This document shows, piece by piece, positions 11,489-22,287 of a stretch of 64,000 bases of DNA. Below the pieces are notes generated by a model, which worked only from the letters and a program-made list of their open reading frames with translations, ran no database searches and had not been told where the DNA came from. The translations under genes and the position numbers were made by a program. This DNA comes from Ecdyonurus torrentis. Its lineage: Eukaryota > Arthropoda > Insecta > Ephemeroptera > Heptageniidae. The DNA lies in assembly GCA_949318235.1 (NCBI GenBank), contig OX439127.1, positions 5,166,932 to 5,230,931 of the forward strand, in the 5' to 3' direction. Positions within the stretch are counted from its first letter, which is position 1; each line of letters begins with the position of its first letter.

Positions 11489-11784
11489 TATAGTGCATGC
11501 AACTCAATACGTATTGATTTTACATGCATAACAAAAAGTGGTAGGAAAATAATAATGCTTATTATAGAACAGAGAAAACTGAGCAATTTGATACCGAGAG
11601 CACAAAGTAATTGGAAATGTCGCTTGTTAAAACTAAGTTGCGCAAAATCACTCTTTCTCTCGTTACTAATAGACATATAATTAAAATGTAGGGTCTATAA
11701 TGTACATTCATGTTGAAATTCACTTCATTAGGAAGAACTCAATATGTGGTCCAGTGCAGAAAAATGACTCAATTTCTAATAAGC

Positions 11785-11816
11785 AGAGAGAGCGAGAGAA
11801 AGAGAGAGAGAGAGAT
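11785..11816. repeat. (GA)n microsatellite
   Basis: Short impure GA tract. Its paralog at 19335-19394 has expanded to about 60 bases. Confidence 0.85.
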
Positions 11817-11865
11817 ACATTACACTTAACGGTTAATTCAATTGTTTCTTAAAAACCTTGGCGTA

Positions 11866-12444
11866 GTTATATCGTTAAACACTTCACGGTTTTAATTATC
11901 AAACTACACTTAATGTATTTAAAATTTAAAAAATCGTAACGTATATAGGAATTTTATAGTATTGGGGAATTTCTGGATTTTTTATTAATATTATTTTATT
12001 TTCTTTATAAGATATGTATTCGCAATTCTATTTCTAACTGATTACCTATATACGTCGTCTATTGGTGCGATTTTAGTATTGTTAGATAATTTTACATTTT
12101 TAACTTGATAAAACAATATATATATGAGACAGTTTTTATTTTTATTTTTTACGTACATTTCTTCATTACATTGAGTAATTGCAAAAATTACTTTGTATGA
12201 CGGAAAACATATTTTCATCCAAAGTAAAAAAAGAAAAAAAAAATGCTGTATTGATAATATAAAACTATATTATAAAACAATGCTAAAATATGCAAATAAG
12301 ATGAGATGAATTAAAAAAAGCTTGCTAGCATTTATATGTTGTTTTATTAAATTTTTACCATCACATTTAGGTTCAGTGAATTTTTGTGATGTAACTAAGA
12401 TATAAAATGATGTTTGTAAGCATATTAGGTAACCTTGAAGCCTC
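11866..12444. other. AT-rich stretch, nothing recognised
   Basis: No frame or repeat family recognised. It ends where the large foldback begins. Confidence 0.55.
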
Positions 12445-13090
12445 TATTCTGCATATGTGCACAAAATTGCGTTTTCGTGTTTTCGAATCGTCACAGTAAA
12501 AAATAAACTAATTTGTTATCAGCTTAAAATTTGCTTCAAGAAAAGACCTTTTTAGTTCAAAAATTATGAAGTCGGGGCACCGCCTCTTTTTAATAATAAC
12601 TATCCTATACGCATCAAAATTTTGTTTTGACAAAAATTGCGTATATATTTACATTTTACACATAGAGTACAAATTTCAGATAATTTAGACTATTTTTGAC
12701 AGATTTACAGTGTTATGAAAAATTATTAGATAAATTTTTTTGAAACTAATGTTAATCTATAATAAATTTAAGTTCGCTTTTAAACTTTCTCATTTCAAAA
12801 TATTTCAAAACGCTGTAAATTTGTCAATAATATTTTAAATGACCTTAAATGTTAACTCATTGTGCAAAACGTAAATGTACGCATTTTTTTCTTTATAGGC
12901 TTTTATGCGACGCATCGTTATATTGCGAAATTATTAAACAATTTATAAAGAGTTGTGCACCAAATTTATGATTTTCAAACTTGAAAGTTCATTTCAGAAA
13001 TCAAATTTTAACGTGATGACAAATATGTAGGTTATATTTTCGCTGTGACGATTAGAAAACACAAAATATGCGTTTTTTGCTAGGATTTAA
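12445..13090. mobile_element. 635-bp full-length imperfect palindrome (foldback)
   Basis: The left arm near 12450-12530 (CACAAAATTGCGTTTTCGTG, then TCGAATCGTCACAG) is the reverse complement of 13010-13082 (CTGTGACGATTAGAAAACAC). Pairing continues inward: TTACATTTTACACA at 12650 with TGTGCAAAACGTAAATG near 12860, and GACAGATTTACAGTGTT at 12699 with AACGCTGTAAATTTGTC at 12810. Almost the whole element can fold into one long imperfect hairpin. It has no coding frame and no second copy in the window. It could be a foldback transposon or a hairpin-RNA locus. Confidence 0.75.
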
Positions 13091-13107
13091 GTGTTAATAG
13101 GTTGTAT

Positions 13108-13281
13108 TATATTCTCTCAAGTATGTTCTGTGAAAAGTAAAAGTATATAACAGAACATTAGGCAATTTCCCAAAAAAATTAGCCAAAAACAAAGTCTATC
13201 ATATTCTGAGCAATGTCATTCACTACTCCAGTATAGCCTCTAAGCGCATTAAATATGACGTAATGTGCATATACCCTAATA
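13108..13281 (-). mobile_element. MITE-A fragment
   Basis: Carries TCTCAAGTATGT, AATTTCCC, ATTCACTACTCCAGTATAGCC, AAGCGCATTAAATATGACG and GCATATACCCTA. It is the truncated 5' part of a reversed copy. The octamer has decayed to TGACGTAA. Confidence 0.7.
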
Positions 13282-13289
13282 TTTTATAA

Positions 13290-13900
13290 AGTCAGTTTGC
13301 ATACATATGTGACATATATATGCACATATGTATGCACGTATACGCACCATACAATGGAAAATAATATTTGTAAAATTAAGATCAGAGATAAGTATTACAT
13401 ATTTATATAATTACACATAATATATCTGTCTTTTTTCACTTTACATTGTCCAAGAGATGACTTCGTGTTTTTTTTTTCATCTTATTCCAGACTTATTTCT
13501 TTATAATAACGCTTTGACTATTATGGCTAGAACTTTTTCTGTTTTTTTACACGATTCATCCATTCCAAAATGAAGGACTAAAAATACATGGTGTACAAAG
13601 GAAAAAAAAATATTATAAAGAATATGCATAATTCACAGAAATAAAAATAAGCAGGTGTATAGAGAAGAAGTGGAAGCTACTTACAGAACGTTATTAATTC
13701 GTCTCACATTAAAAGTGTGTAATTATAACACGTATTCTTACTACATACATACAGTACTTTAAGCAGTATATTTATCAATATGTACGTAAATTCTATTGAT
13801 ATAATTTTAATTAAATGATTTATAAATAGAATTAATTCTAGTATAATATAAGAGAAAATGAGATTTATCTTTATCCTTTTGCTAAATATTAAATGTTTTA
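13290..13900. other. AT-rich stretch, nothing recognised
   Basis: It contains a run of CATATG-type words (13298-13345: ACATATGTGACATATATGCACATATGTATGC) that is locally palindromic, but no gene or family repeat. Confidence 0.5.
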
Positions 13901-13904
13901 CATA

Positions 13905-14349
13905 ATGAATAAATGAATAAATGAATGCATGAATGAATGAATGAATGAATGAATGAATAAATGAATGAATGAATGAATGAATGAATGAATGAATGAATGA
14001 ATGAATGAATGAATGAATGAATGAATGAATGAATGAATGAATGAATGAATGAATGAATGAATGAATGAATGAATGAATGAATGAATGAATGAATGAATGA
14101 ATGAATGAATGAATGAATGAATGAATGAATGAATGAATGAATGAATGAATGAATGACCGAACGAACGAATGAATGTATGAATGAATGAATGAATGAATGA
14201 ATGAATGAATGAATGAATGAATGAATGAATGAATGAATGAATGAATGAATGAACGAATGAATGAATCAATGAATAAATGAATCAATGAATCAATGAATCA
14301 ATGAATGAATGAATGAATGAATGAATGAATGAATGAATGAATGAATGAT
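13905..14349. repeat. (GAAT)n tetranucleotide array
   Basis: About 445 bases of GAAT repeat with a few variant units (GACC, GAAC, GTAT, ATCA). Open frames across it on the minus strand encode only Ser-Phe-Ile-His repeats and are not genes. The same motif appears as ATTC, the reverse complement, at 37025-37268. Confidence 0.97.
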
Positions 14350-14750
14350 ACAAATAAATGATACAAATGAATGATAAATAAAAATGCTATAAGCCCGTAT
14401 AATTACAATAACAAAATGATGGATGCCCCTGTAGATTGGTAGATAGGCTTTTTGTTGCACATTCTACTGTTAGTTCATTAGTAAAGTCCACTAGACGACG
14501 CTATACAAGTCAGTACAAAACTTTACAAATATGAAGTAAAGTGTGCAGAAAAAAGCCTACCTACAAATTTTACAGGCGCTCCTCGTATTTTGTTTACTTA
14601 AATTATTCTTTCCAATTGCAGTAAAAAAAATAATGGCAATTATGTAATTTAGTTTATACGTCAATAAAGATAAATATTTATTTGTTATATAATCATTATT
14701 ATATTATTGATTTTTTCAAACATTTTTGTTTAAATTGTACGATATTTATT
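14350..14750. other. AT-rich stretch, nothing recognised
   Basis: No frame or family repeat recognised between the GAAT array and the next MITE-A. Confidence 0.55.
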
Positions 14751-14754
14751 TAAT

Positions 14755-15382
14755 AGGTTGTATGCACGTGACGTCATATTTAATGCACTTGAAGGCCATA
14801 CTGGAGTAGTGAATAACATTGCTCACAGCATAGGACAAACTTTTTTTAAGGCAATTTTCTTTGGGAAATTATGTTTTTGTTATTGTTATTTTTCTCACAT
14901 ACTTAAAGGCATAGACAACATGAAAACATTTGCATTTACATAACAAAACACTTGATGGGATTTATATAAATAACATTAATTGGTCTCAAAACCCAACTGT
15001 TGGGCTGTAGCAGTGATCAGAAAATTTCAATTTATGCAACCCGCACAACATTTTTATACTAGTTTTTGCCTGTTTATGACGTCATAAACAGGAGTATTCA
15101 CGCAAATTGCATACTTTACAGTCTTTTTAAGCTCTCTTGTGGGGCCACATTTACATTCTGGTAAAAAATATCATCAGTTTTGTAGATCCCATTTCGTGTT
15201 TAGAACATGTTGTTTCAATGTTTTCTATGCCTTTAAAATACTAATTCAACATATTTACAGCATCAATGATCTCAAAATATTGCATAGTATTTTTAAACTC
15301 ACAAAATGAGTTATTTTCATGTGCCACCCATGTTATTGAGTTATCCAACATGGCGTTCACTTAACCATGAATGAATACACCC
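14755..15382 (+). mobile_element. MITE-A copy interrupted by a MITE-B
   Basis: The left part runs from GGTTGTATGCACGTGACGTCA (octamer 14769-14776) through GGCCATACTGGAGTAGTG and AGCATAGGACAAAC to CTCACATAC. It resumes after the MITE-B with AATACTAATTCAACATATTTACAGC, GCCACCCATGTTATTGAGTT and CAACATGGCG, and ends ATACACCC. The two halves fit together at the family consensus. The copy is therefore older than the MITE-B inside it. Confidence 0.87.
14903..15236 (-). mobile_element. MITE-B copy nested in MITE-A
   Basis: TTAAAGGCATAGAC at the left and CTATGCCTTTAA at the right, with TTAA on each side. The interior carries TTGATGGGATTT, TATGACGTCATAAAC (octamer 15077-15084) and a CTCTCTTGTGGGG block, all in reverse orientation. 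It sits where the MITE-A consensus reads CATACTTGAGATAC, consistent with a near-TTAA target. Confidence 0.87.
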
Positions 15383-15467
15383 AATAGTAATTGCCATTTT
15401 AGTGCTCTAGCATTTACATTTAATGATTTTTTATATTTTAATTTTATTTTAATCTTAGATGACTAAT

Positions 15468-15862
15468 AGAACTGTAAGTTTAAACCGGTTCGAGCACCCG
15501 TCCGGGCCAAAATCTTCGGGTGCTCGTTTGATTTGAAAATGGTATAACCGGGTTTCGAGCTTTTAGCTCGAAAACGAGCTTTTTCGAGTTGAGCTCGTAA
15601 ATGACTCGTGAAAAAACCGAGGTTTTTAAATAAATCAAGCTAAAGTACAATTTTAGAAGGATGAAAGAACAAACGTTTGTAATTTTTATTTAAAATGGCA
15701 TATTTTATATTCTATCATGTAAAATAAGCCGTTTAAAATAATTTTAAAATTTATTTTGTTTTATTTTTGAATTTTTTTCCTTTAAAACAATTTTTTCATT
15801 ATAAAAATTGAGCTTTTTTCTTCATACGCTCAAAAGCTTGTTTTTAAACTTTGGCTCAAATG
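15468..15862 (+). mobile_element. hAT family H fragment
   Basis: Begins TAGAACTGTAAGTTTAAACC and is rich in the CTCGAAAACGAGCTTTTTCG-type words of the complete element at 22499-23284. The right terminus is not recognisable, so this is a decayed copy. Confidence 0.6.
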
Positions 15863-15876
15863 TCGAGTAAGGTGGA

Positions 15877-15921
<45 letters not shown>

Positions 15922-16490
15922 CAAATTATCTCAATATAATAATTCAGGTAGTTTAATTTTTATTGGCAATAAAGCATTAAATATATATATATTTTAACAT
16001 TGTAATTTATTGTATAAATTGTTGATAAAACAACAACTTTACATACAACACTTTTTAAATTTATATTTTTAATCACGTTGATCTTAATAAAACAAAAGAG
16101 AGAAAAATATTTATTGCACATTATAATGTTTGAATTGTTTTGTAAAAAAACTATTTACAAAAAATGCTTTAAATGCAAAAGTGTTTTGTCGGCTAAACTC
16201 TTTTGTAAATGATATACAGCAACAATAATACAGATTTGTTAGTTATAATTACAGCCAAGTGCAATGTATGTCGTTGTCTTAAAGCTAAACTTCTGTTACA
16301 AACAAATGAAAGTACTTCGCAGAAAAACAAAAGTGACGTCAGCTTTGATGCACGTGTTCTGTCGTGTATGATCGCGAATTTATTAAGTTAAAAAAAATGT
16401 AGTCTTTTGCTTTACTATGGAACGGCATTTATAATAATGTATATATTCTATATTGAACTTCTCCTCCTTGTGCATTGTCAAAAAAACCTG
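15863..16490 (+). repeat. Segmental duplication block U, copy 1
   Basis: Colinear with 20298-21005. Shared blocks are ATCTCAATATA...CAGGTAGT, TTATCACGTTGATCTTAAT-type words, GTTTTGTCGGCTAAACTCTTTTGTAAATG and the exon-like segment at 16255. It includes a (TA)n array at 15880-15920 that the other copy lacks. Confidence 0.85.
16255..16391 (+). other. Exon-like open segment with CxxCxC motif, copy 1
   Basis: Follows an acceptor-like TATAATTACAG and stays open for about 45 codons to TAA. The translated core is CNVCRCLKAKLLL..., with cysteines spaced CxxCxC. The paralog at 20801-20932 is open in the same frame and also ends at a stop shortly after MIA. Of nine codons that differ in the aligned part, four are synonymous and five are not, so purifying selection is not evident. 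It could be a decayed terminal exon of a gene or transposon, or chance. Confidence 0.2.
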
Positions 16491-16680
16491 CTAAATAATT
16501 ATGCTCGTTAATTTTAATCAGGATTTGCTCAATAAAGCATAATTTATGCTACACTTCATAATAATGCACAGATTAAATGTTGTAAAGAATAATTATTTAC
16601 GTTATTCTAATTTAGCAATATTTATGCTATAATGACATGTAGCATAAATTACGTTATATACTTTCTATGTGTCGTGCAAA
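16470..16680 (+). mobile_element. MITE-D copy
   Basis: Degenerate start (TGCATTGTCAAAAAAACC), then GCATAATTTATGCTACACTTC, GTTATTCTAATTTAGCA, TTTATGCTATAATGACATG and AGCATAAATTACG. It ends before a TTTCTATGTG end sequence and is followed by family F. Confidence 0.65.
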
Positions 16681-16689
16681 AAGATTTCC

Positions 16690-17060
16690 ATTCACTTTGT
16701 CTGTTTGTTTCTCTGTATCTCTAGCAAGCTAGCAGCTCCACGCACAAACAAGAACAACCTCCTCTTAGCTTATGTTCCCACAATATAGCACTTCGTATAA
16801 TTGTGGCATTCTGACAGGCAGGACTTATTATTACTAAGCAATACTAATTATTACGAATTACTCATGTTACATTAGAAAATGACAAAATAGCTTGTGCTCT
16901 TAAAACAATACAACAATTTACAGTATATTTTCTAACTATTTTAACTAATTTTTTTATGAAGATTATTTATTCAAAATGTAATTTTATAATAGTACTTTTT
17001 CTCAATCCAATACAAAAATCCAATATGTCGTAACTTTATCAGCTGATTATATAATTAGGT
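16690..17060 (+). repeat. Diverged S-unit piece with family F, copy 6
   Basis: Matches the end of the S1/S2 units: family F core at 16725-16812, then CTTGTGCTCTTAAAACAATAC, TACAGTATATTTTCTA and finally CCAATATGTCGTAACTTTATCAGCTG, the unit start. It carries an extra 80 bases after GTGGCATTC. Confidence 0.75.
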
Positions 17061-17084
17061 TTTTCATTGAAACATTCCACTCAC

Positions 17085-17200
17085 ACAGACCAAAATAATT
17101 ACGTAATAATTATGCTAGCTTATTTTCAGCACAATTGGTTCAATATGACATAATTATGATATACTGCATAATAACTATGTTACATAAAATATCGTATATT
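17085..17200 (+). mobile_element. MITE-D fragment
   Basis: CACACAGACCAAAATAATTACG start, then TTATGCTAGC, TTTTCAGCACAATTGGTTC and a truncated dyad region. Confidence 0.6.
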
Positions 17201-17948
17201 TAAAATTTTGGTAATATTGTCTTATTTTCTGCGCACATTTATTACTTTTGTGAGTATTTTTTCTAATTTTTGGAGCAAAAAGTATCGTTATAGATGCGAT
17301 GATAATATCGTAAATTTTTGTTTATCATAACGATAACTTTATTTATAATACTGTTAATGTATATATCGTTTCGATAATTAAATACATATCGTATTTACGA
17401 TAATCGAACTTAAGACTGAAAACTACTGTCATTTTGAATGACAATACCCTTAAAGAGGTATAGACTAGAACAGGCTAGACAAAATACAGTATAATGTATA
17501 ATTAGGCGTATATCGTCTCACTCAAGCAGGTAGTATCTTTTTTCTGCGAGACATGGAATTAAACAATAATTTTACCTTTGTTATCTGTCACATACAAAAA
17601 TTATAATTTCGCGCACTGTCTCTACGTATATAAACCGCAATGCAAAAAAATTAAATAAAGGTTATTATATTTATCTTTCAAAAATTTCAAAATAAAAGAA
17701 TATAATCTTGCAGTAACAAATTATATCGAATAAAAAGTAAAAAACGTATTATTATATTTTATATATATTTATTGTATTATGTTATTCTTAAATTTTATCA
17801 TGAAATACAAAATTACAAAACAAGAAATACATATAGGAAGATGTGTTGCCTCTTTTTGTTTTGCAACCATAGCTGCATGTCAAATACATTTTTGTACCTC
17901 CTCTTAAGATCGTTAATTATAGACTATAGTATAATATTAGGACAGTGA

Positions 17949-18068
<120 letters not shown>

Positions 18069-18760
18069 TATATTTTAGAAAAGCAAAATTCAAAATAAAT
18101 ATGATGTTCCAAAGCTTATATACAAGCTTCTTGTGCATCACTTATTGTATTTTCTTATACTGGAACAATCATACAGTATTATTTGAACATAAAGGATTAA
18201 AATCACAAAGTCATAAACAAACTTTGAATCAATTGGACTTTACAGTAATGTCGTTGTGAAGAAAACGTACAGCTTTCATTAATTTTATGCAAATAAAACT
18301 TGGTAAAAATATAATGGCTGCTGGGTTGCCAGATTTATACTACGAGAGGTATATTAGAGGATCATAAATCAATAGAAGGTTGTTGTGTTCAAGCTTGGAG
18401 CTCCGTGCTAGGCAGAGAGAAAGAACGAAGCAAGATGTTATATTTTAAAATAACGCTTATTGATGCGCATGAGTATGTGGCGGTGTATACGTACACAAAA
18501 ATAAATATAATCAATTTGAGATTTTTTACAATTTAATAACAACATAATCATTTTAGATTATAAATTTGCTATTTCACATGCATTGCATTATCATAACAGT
18601 TATGTTTTGCTGTTGCAGCATAATTATTTGTGATACAGAAAAGAAGTATTATTTAATGAAGCTGTTTCAATTACGTATTTTTTTCTCTGTTATCGTAGTC
18701 AAATACAGTCTCTCTCTCTCAGTCCCTCACCCTATATCACCCACTGCAAATATAGCTATA

Positions 18761-19034
18761 TGGTGTATGCATTCATTTTAAACTCAACGCCATGTTGGAT
18801 AAATCAATAACATGGGTGCCATAGTGACATAGGAAAATAAATTGTTTTGCCAGTTTAAAACGATTACGCAATTTTTTTAAGAGCACTGATGCTGTAAATA
18901 TGTTGAATTAGTATCTCAAGTATGTGAGAAAAATAAAAATAACAAAAAATTAGACGATTTCCCAAAGAAATTTGGCTTAAATGAAGTATGATGGCCTGCA
19001 AGCACATTAAATATGACGTCATCCGCATACACCC
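18761..19034 (-). mobile_element. MITE-A copy
   Basis: TGGTGTATGC start and GCATACACCC end, followed by TATA. It lacks the TTTGTCCTATGCTGAGCAATG...CACTACTCC segment present in its paralog at 11164-11488, an internal deletion of about 50 bases. Octamer TGACGTCA at 19014-19021. Confidence 0.85.
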
Positions 19035-19275
19035 TATAGTGCATGTAATTCAATACGTATTGATTTTACATGCATAACAAAAATGTGGAAAGCAAAAATA
19101 AGGTTTATTATAGAACAGAGTAAACTGAACAATTTGACTGCGAGAGCACAACGTAATTCTGTAGATATGTCGCTTCTTAAAACTAAGTGGCACAAAATCA
19201 CTCTTTCTCTCGTTACTAATTGACAAATAATTAAACTATAGGGTCTATACTGTACATTCATGTTAAAATACACTT

Positions 19276-19331
19276 CATTAGAAATAACTCAATATGTGGT
19301 CCGGTGCAGAAAAATGACTCAAATGACTAAT

Positions 19332-19345
<14 letters not shown>
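19276..19345 (+). repeat. Local direct repeat flanking a SINE, left copy
   Basis: CATTAGAAATAACTCAATATGTGGTCCGGTGCAG recurs at 19849-19918 on the far side of the SINE-C, each time followed by a GA tract. About 60-70 bases are duplicated, far longer than a normal SINE target duplication. Confidence 0.7.

Positions 19346-19394
<49 letters not shown>
19335..19394. repeat. (GA)n microsatellite
   Basis: About 60 bases of pure GA. Confidence 0.95.
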
Positions 19395-19399
<5 letters not shown>

Positions 19400-19497
19400 T
19401 ACACTTTACGGTTCAATTGTTTCATAAAAAACTTAGTGTAAAGTTGCAAATAAAAAGTATCTATGAGATGTCGGTAGTAACCATTGTGTTCATTACG

Positions 19498-19830
19498 GAG
19501 CTGGTATGGCCGAGTGGTGAAGGCAGCTGACACGCAACTCTGTACTCCTCACCGAGTATAGGTTCTAGCCACTGCTAGGTACGTACGTGAAGTGTGAGAG
19601 CACAACACTTTGTACGATGCATGTTTACATGCATTCCATGACAACGCACAATATTCGGGAGGTGCATGATTGATGTAATTGCACTGACCAGCCTGCCTAG
19701 ATGTTTCCACGGTTTCTCTAGGCTGTCATGGCGAATGCCGGGCTGTGTACTTAGGCCGTGGCAGGCCCGTGTGTGATTTTCCATTAATTGGAAAGTCCTT
19801 ACCTGTCAATAAGACAATGTCTTGACAGTA
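19498..19830 (+). mobile_element. SINE-C copy 1 (tRNA-derived)
   Basis: The head GAGCTGGTATGGCCGAGTGG holds the pol III A box. The B box at about 19561 reads GGTTCTAGCC, a change from the GGTTCGAGCC seen in other copies. The body follows in order: GTACGTGAAGTGTGAGAGCA, TTTACATGCATTCCATGACA, CGGGAGGTGCATGATTGATG, GTTTCCACGGTTTCTCTAGG, TACTTAGGCCGTGGC and TTAATTGGAAAGTCC. The 3' tail is lost: after AATGTCTTGACAG the sequence changes to unrelated DNA. The head resembles a serine or leucine tRNA (TGGCCGAGTGG). Confidence 0.9.
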
Positions 19831-19919
19831 GGAATTATTCCTAATTGACATTAGGAATAACTCAAAATGTGGTCCGGTGCAGAAAAATAACTTAACTTCT
19901 AATAAGCAGAGAGAGATAT

Positions 19920-20297
19920 AAGATTATATAGATCTCTCTTCTCTCTCTCTCTCTCTTAGATGTTTTTGCTATACATACGTAGACGGTTATAACCCTGATA
20001 TATCATTATGGTTATGTTATAGTTAACCCTGGTTATGTCATTATATACAGTAAAATTAAATATATATAAGGATTAAAAATCTGTAAGCTTAAAACAAATG
20101 TTTTTATCAACTTCGGTAAAAGGTTATTATGCTAGGTTCAGGCATTTACTTTTTTTTTTAATTTAAGCTTTGTACATTAAATTTAATATATATTAAAATT
20201 TTATTTTTATTGAATTTTTTTAAAGTTAGAGATCACATCTTGATTTATTTTCTTTGTTTTTGATTTTCTTATCATATATTTGTATTTATTATTCGGT
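19920..20297. other. AT-rich stretch with short TC tract
   Basis: A CTCTCTTCTCTCTCTC tract at 19933-19955 and a small TTATGGTTATG repeat near 20006-20040. No frame or family repeat. Confidence 0.55.
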
Positions 20298-20608
20298 AAG
20301 GTGAAAGTTTATAATTATAAGGAATTCATCTCAATATATCATTTCAGGTAGTGTAATTTTTTTTTGGCAATAAAAGATAAAAAATATATTTTTTTAAATG
20401 TAATTTATTGTTTTAATTGTTGATAAAACAATGAAACTTTACATAACACTTTTTTAATTTATATTTTTAATCACGTTGATCTTAATTAAACATAAGAGTT
20501 TTTTTTTTTACATTATAATGTTTGAATTGTTTTGTAAAAAAGTATATTTATACAAAAAATGATTTGAATGCAAAAGTGTGTTGTCGGCTAAACTCTTTTG
20601 TAAATGTA

Positions 20609-20795
20609 GAATTTGGTGGTCCAAGCTGCACAGGTCTGGTATTAGGAGCCCAGACGAGTGTGGTATTAAGGATAGAGCATGTGGTCTGGTAAGCCACAGG
20701 TCTTTGTAAGCCCTCTTACTAAAAAGGATTCGTCCTGGCCTACCCCGAAAGGGATTATGACGTCATGATATGTATGTATGTGTGTGTGTATATAA
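20609..20795 (+). mobile_element. Insertion of unknown type ending in a GTAT/GT tail
   Basis: Absent from the paralogous block, where CTCTTTTGTAAATG leads to TATAATTACAGCC after about 40 bases. The insert is GC-rich (GGTGGTCCAAGCTGCACAGG, GAGCCCAGACGAGTG, CGTCCTGGCCTACCCC) and ends in TGTATGTATGTGTGTGTG. A GC-rich body with a simple-repeat tail at one end is what a truncated LINE or SINE looks like, but the family is not recognised. Confidence 0.5.
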
Positions 20796-20800
20796 TTACA

Positions 20801-20932
20801 GCCACGTGCAATGTATGTCGGTGTCTCAAAGCTAAACTTCTGTTAGAAACAGTTGAAAGTACTTCGCAGAAATACAAAAGTGACGTCAGCACTGATGCAC
20901 GTGTTCTGTCGTGTATGATAGCAGAGTTATGA
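20801..20932 (+). other. Exon-like open segment with CxxCxC motif, copy 2
   Basis: Same frame as 16255-16391, preceded by TATAATTACAG. It encodes ...CNVCRCLKAKLLLETVES... and ends at TGA after MIAEL. In its upstream flank the simple-repeat tail of the insertion now adjoins the acceptor-like AG. The reading is open in both copies but there is no sign of codon constraint. Confidence 0.2.
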
Positions 20933-21005
20933 TGTTGAGAAAATTCTCTCTTTTTTTTCCTTTACTATGAAGTGACATTTATAATAATGTATATTGATAT
21001 TGAAC

Positions 21006-21460
21006 GGACTTTAAAACAAAGCACTCACCAAAGAACTATTCTCACTATTTTTTATTATTTATTTTCATATCTACTAACAACAATTTTAAGTGTATATATA
21101 TTCTCAACTATATAAATTTAAGTGAAAGTAATACTAAACTTAAATTTTAAAATTCTAGTTATTAAATTAACAACTTTAATTAAAATTTATCAAATAAATT
21201 ATTTATTTAATTTTCATGCTATATGTTGATGTTATACTAACAAAAAATGTAACTGACTGTACTGTTACACAGTTGGGTCAAATTGCGAGGTTGTACGCCT
21301 GATTTCGCCCAAATAAAAAAGCCGTTAATTATTATTATTAAAGAACAACCTTAACTTTCAAAACTTCTATTTCTACGTCTCTATGTATAGAAAAAATTAA
21401 TAATTTAAAAAATATTTACGCAACACATCATAGAGAGAGAGAAGAGGGAGAGAGAAAAGA
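21006..21460. other. AT-rich stretch, nothing recognised
   Basis: No frame or family repeat identified. Confidence 0.55.
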
Positions 21461-21463
21461 GAG

Positions 21464-21465
21464 AG

Positions 21466-21540
<75 letters not shown>
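21464..21540. repeat. Compound (TA)n(GA)n microsatellite
   Basis: About 24 bases of TA followed by about 52 of GA. Confidence 0.95.
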
Positions 21541-21865
21541 AACCAAGCAAGGAATACCGTAAAAAGAAGAGTAAAATATCAGCTTAAATTAGAATCTACA
21601 TTATATAATAAATGCTTGATATCGGTGGTGTCGTAGCTTCAATCAGAGGCGATAGAAAACGGCACGGAACACCAAATTTTATAATAATAATCTTTATTAA
21701 GGCGCATACAGGTCTATTTCAGCCATATTACCTGAACCTTGGCCTTAAATTAAGCTAATAATAACATAACTTATTTGACACACAGAAAATAACACCTTAA
21801 TAATATGTAAATTTTAACATTATGCTTGCAGGTAGACTTCCTTATATTATTAATATTTTATGTTA

Positions 21866-21965
21866 TCAAGACAAAAATTGTTAGTCAATGTCTTGACTGG
21901 GCTGCAGATAGTGTACAACGATATCACAATTAATGTGGCAAGCAAGAAGAAAAAGAAAAAAAGTT
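21866..21965 (+). mobile_element. SINE-C 3' fragment
   Basis: Retains AATGTCTTGACTGGG, an AGTGTACAACGATATCACAA block and TGGCAAGCAAGAAGAAAAAG, the SINE 3' end and A-rich tail. The head and most of the body are missing. Confidence 0.7.
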
Positions 21966-21997
21966 ATTAAAATAGACAGAAACAAAATATTATGCCT

Positions 21998-22287
21998 ATT
22001 AGAGTGACGTCATATTTAATGCGCTTGGAGGCCATACTGGAGTAGTGAATAACATTGCTCAGCATAGGACAAACTTGATTTAAGCCAAATTTCTTTGGAA
22101 AATTAGTTAAATTTTTTTTTTATTTATATCACATATTTAAGATTCACTAATTCAACATATTTACAGCATCTCAAATAGATTGCATGGTGGTTTTAAACTA
22201 GCAAAATGATTTATTTTCCTATGCCATCCATGTAATTTAGTTATCCAATACATGGCGTTGACTTTAACATGAAAGCATAGCCCCTAT
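21998..22287 (+). mobile_element. MITE-A copy
   Basis: The first about 15 bases are degraded (TTAGAG). It then reads TGACGTCATATTTAATGCGC (octamer 22005-22012), GGCCATACTGGAGTAGTG and AGCATAGGACAAAC, with a TTTTTATTTATATCACATA block, and ends GCATAGCCCCTATA. Confidence 0.85.

Larger units (their letters stand above)
20298..21005 (+). repeat. Segmental duplication block U, copy 2
   Basis: Direct copy of 15863-16490, carrying an extra segment of about 190 bases at 20609-20795. Confidence 0.85.

Noticed and set aside
13704..14285. 193-residue open frame on the minus strand (longest in the window)
   Set aside because: It is a translation of the GAAT array (Ser-Phe-Ile-His repeats) with an AT-rich extension; no conserved domain.
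15540..15620. Possible stem-loop regulatory RNA from the CTCGAAAACGAG words
   Set aside because: These are the subterminal repeats of hAT family H.
19498..19590. Possible functional serine or leucine tRNA gene
   Set aside because: The cloverleaf stems do not close, the B box is altered, and it is continuous with a repeated SINE body.
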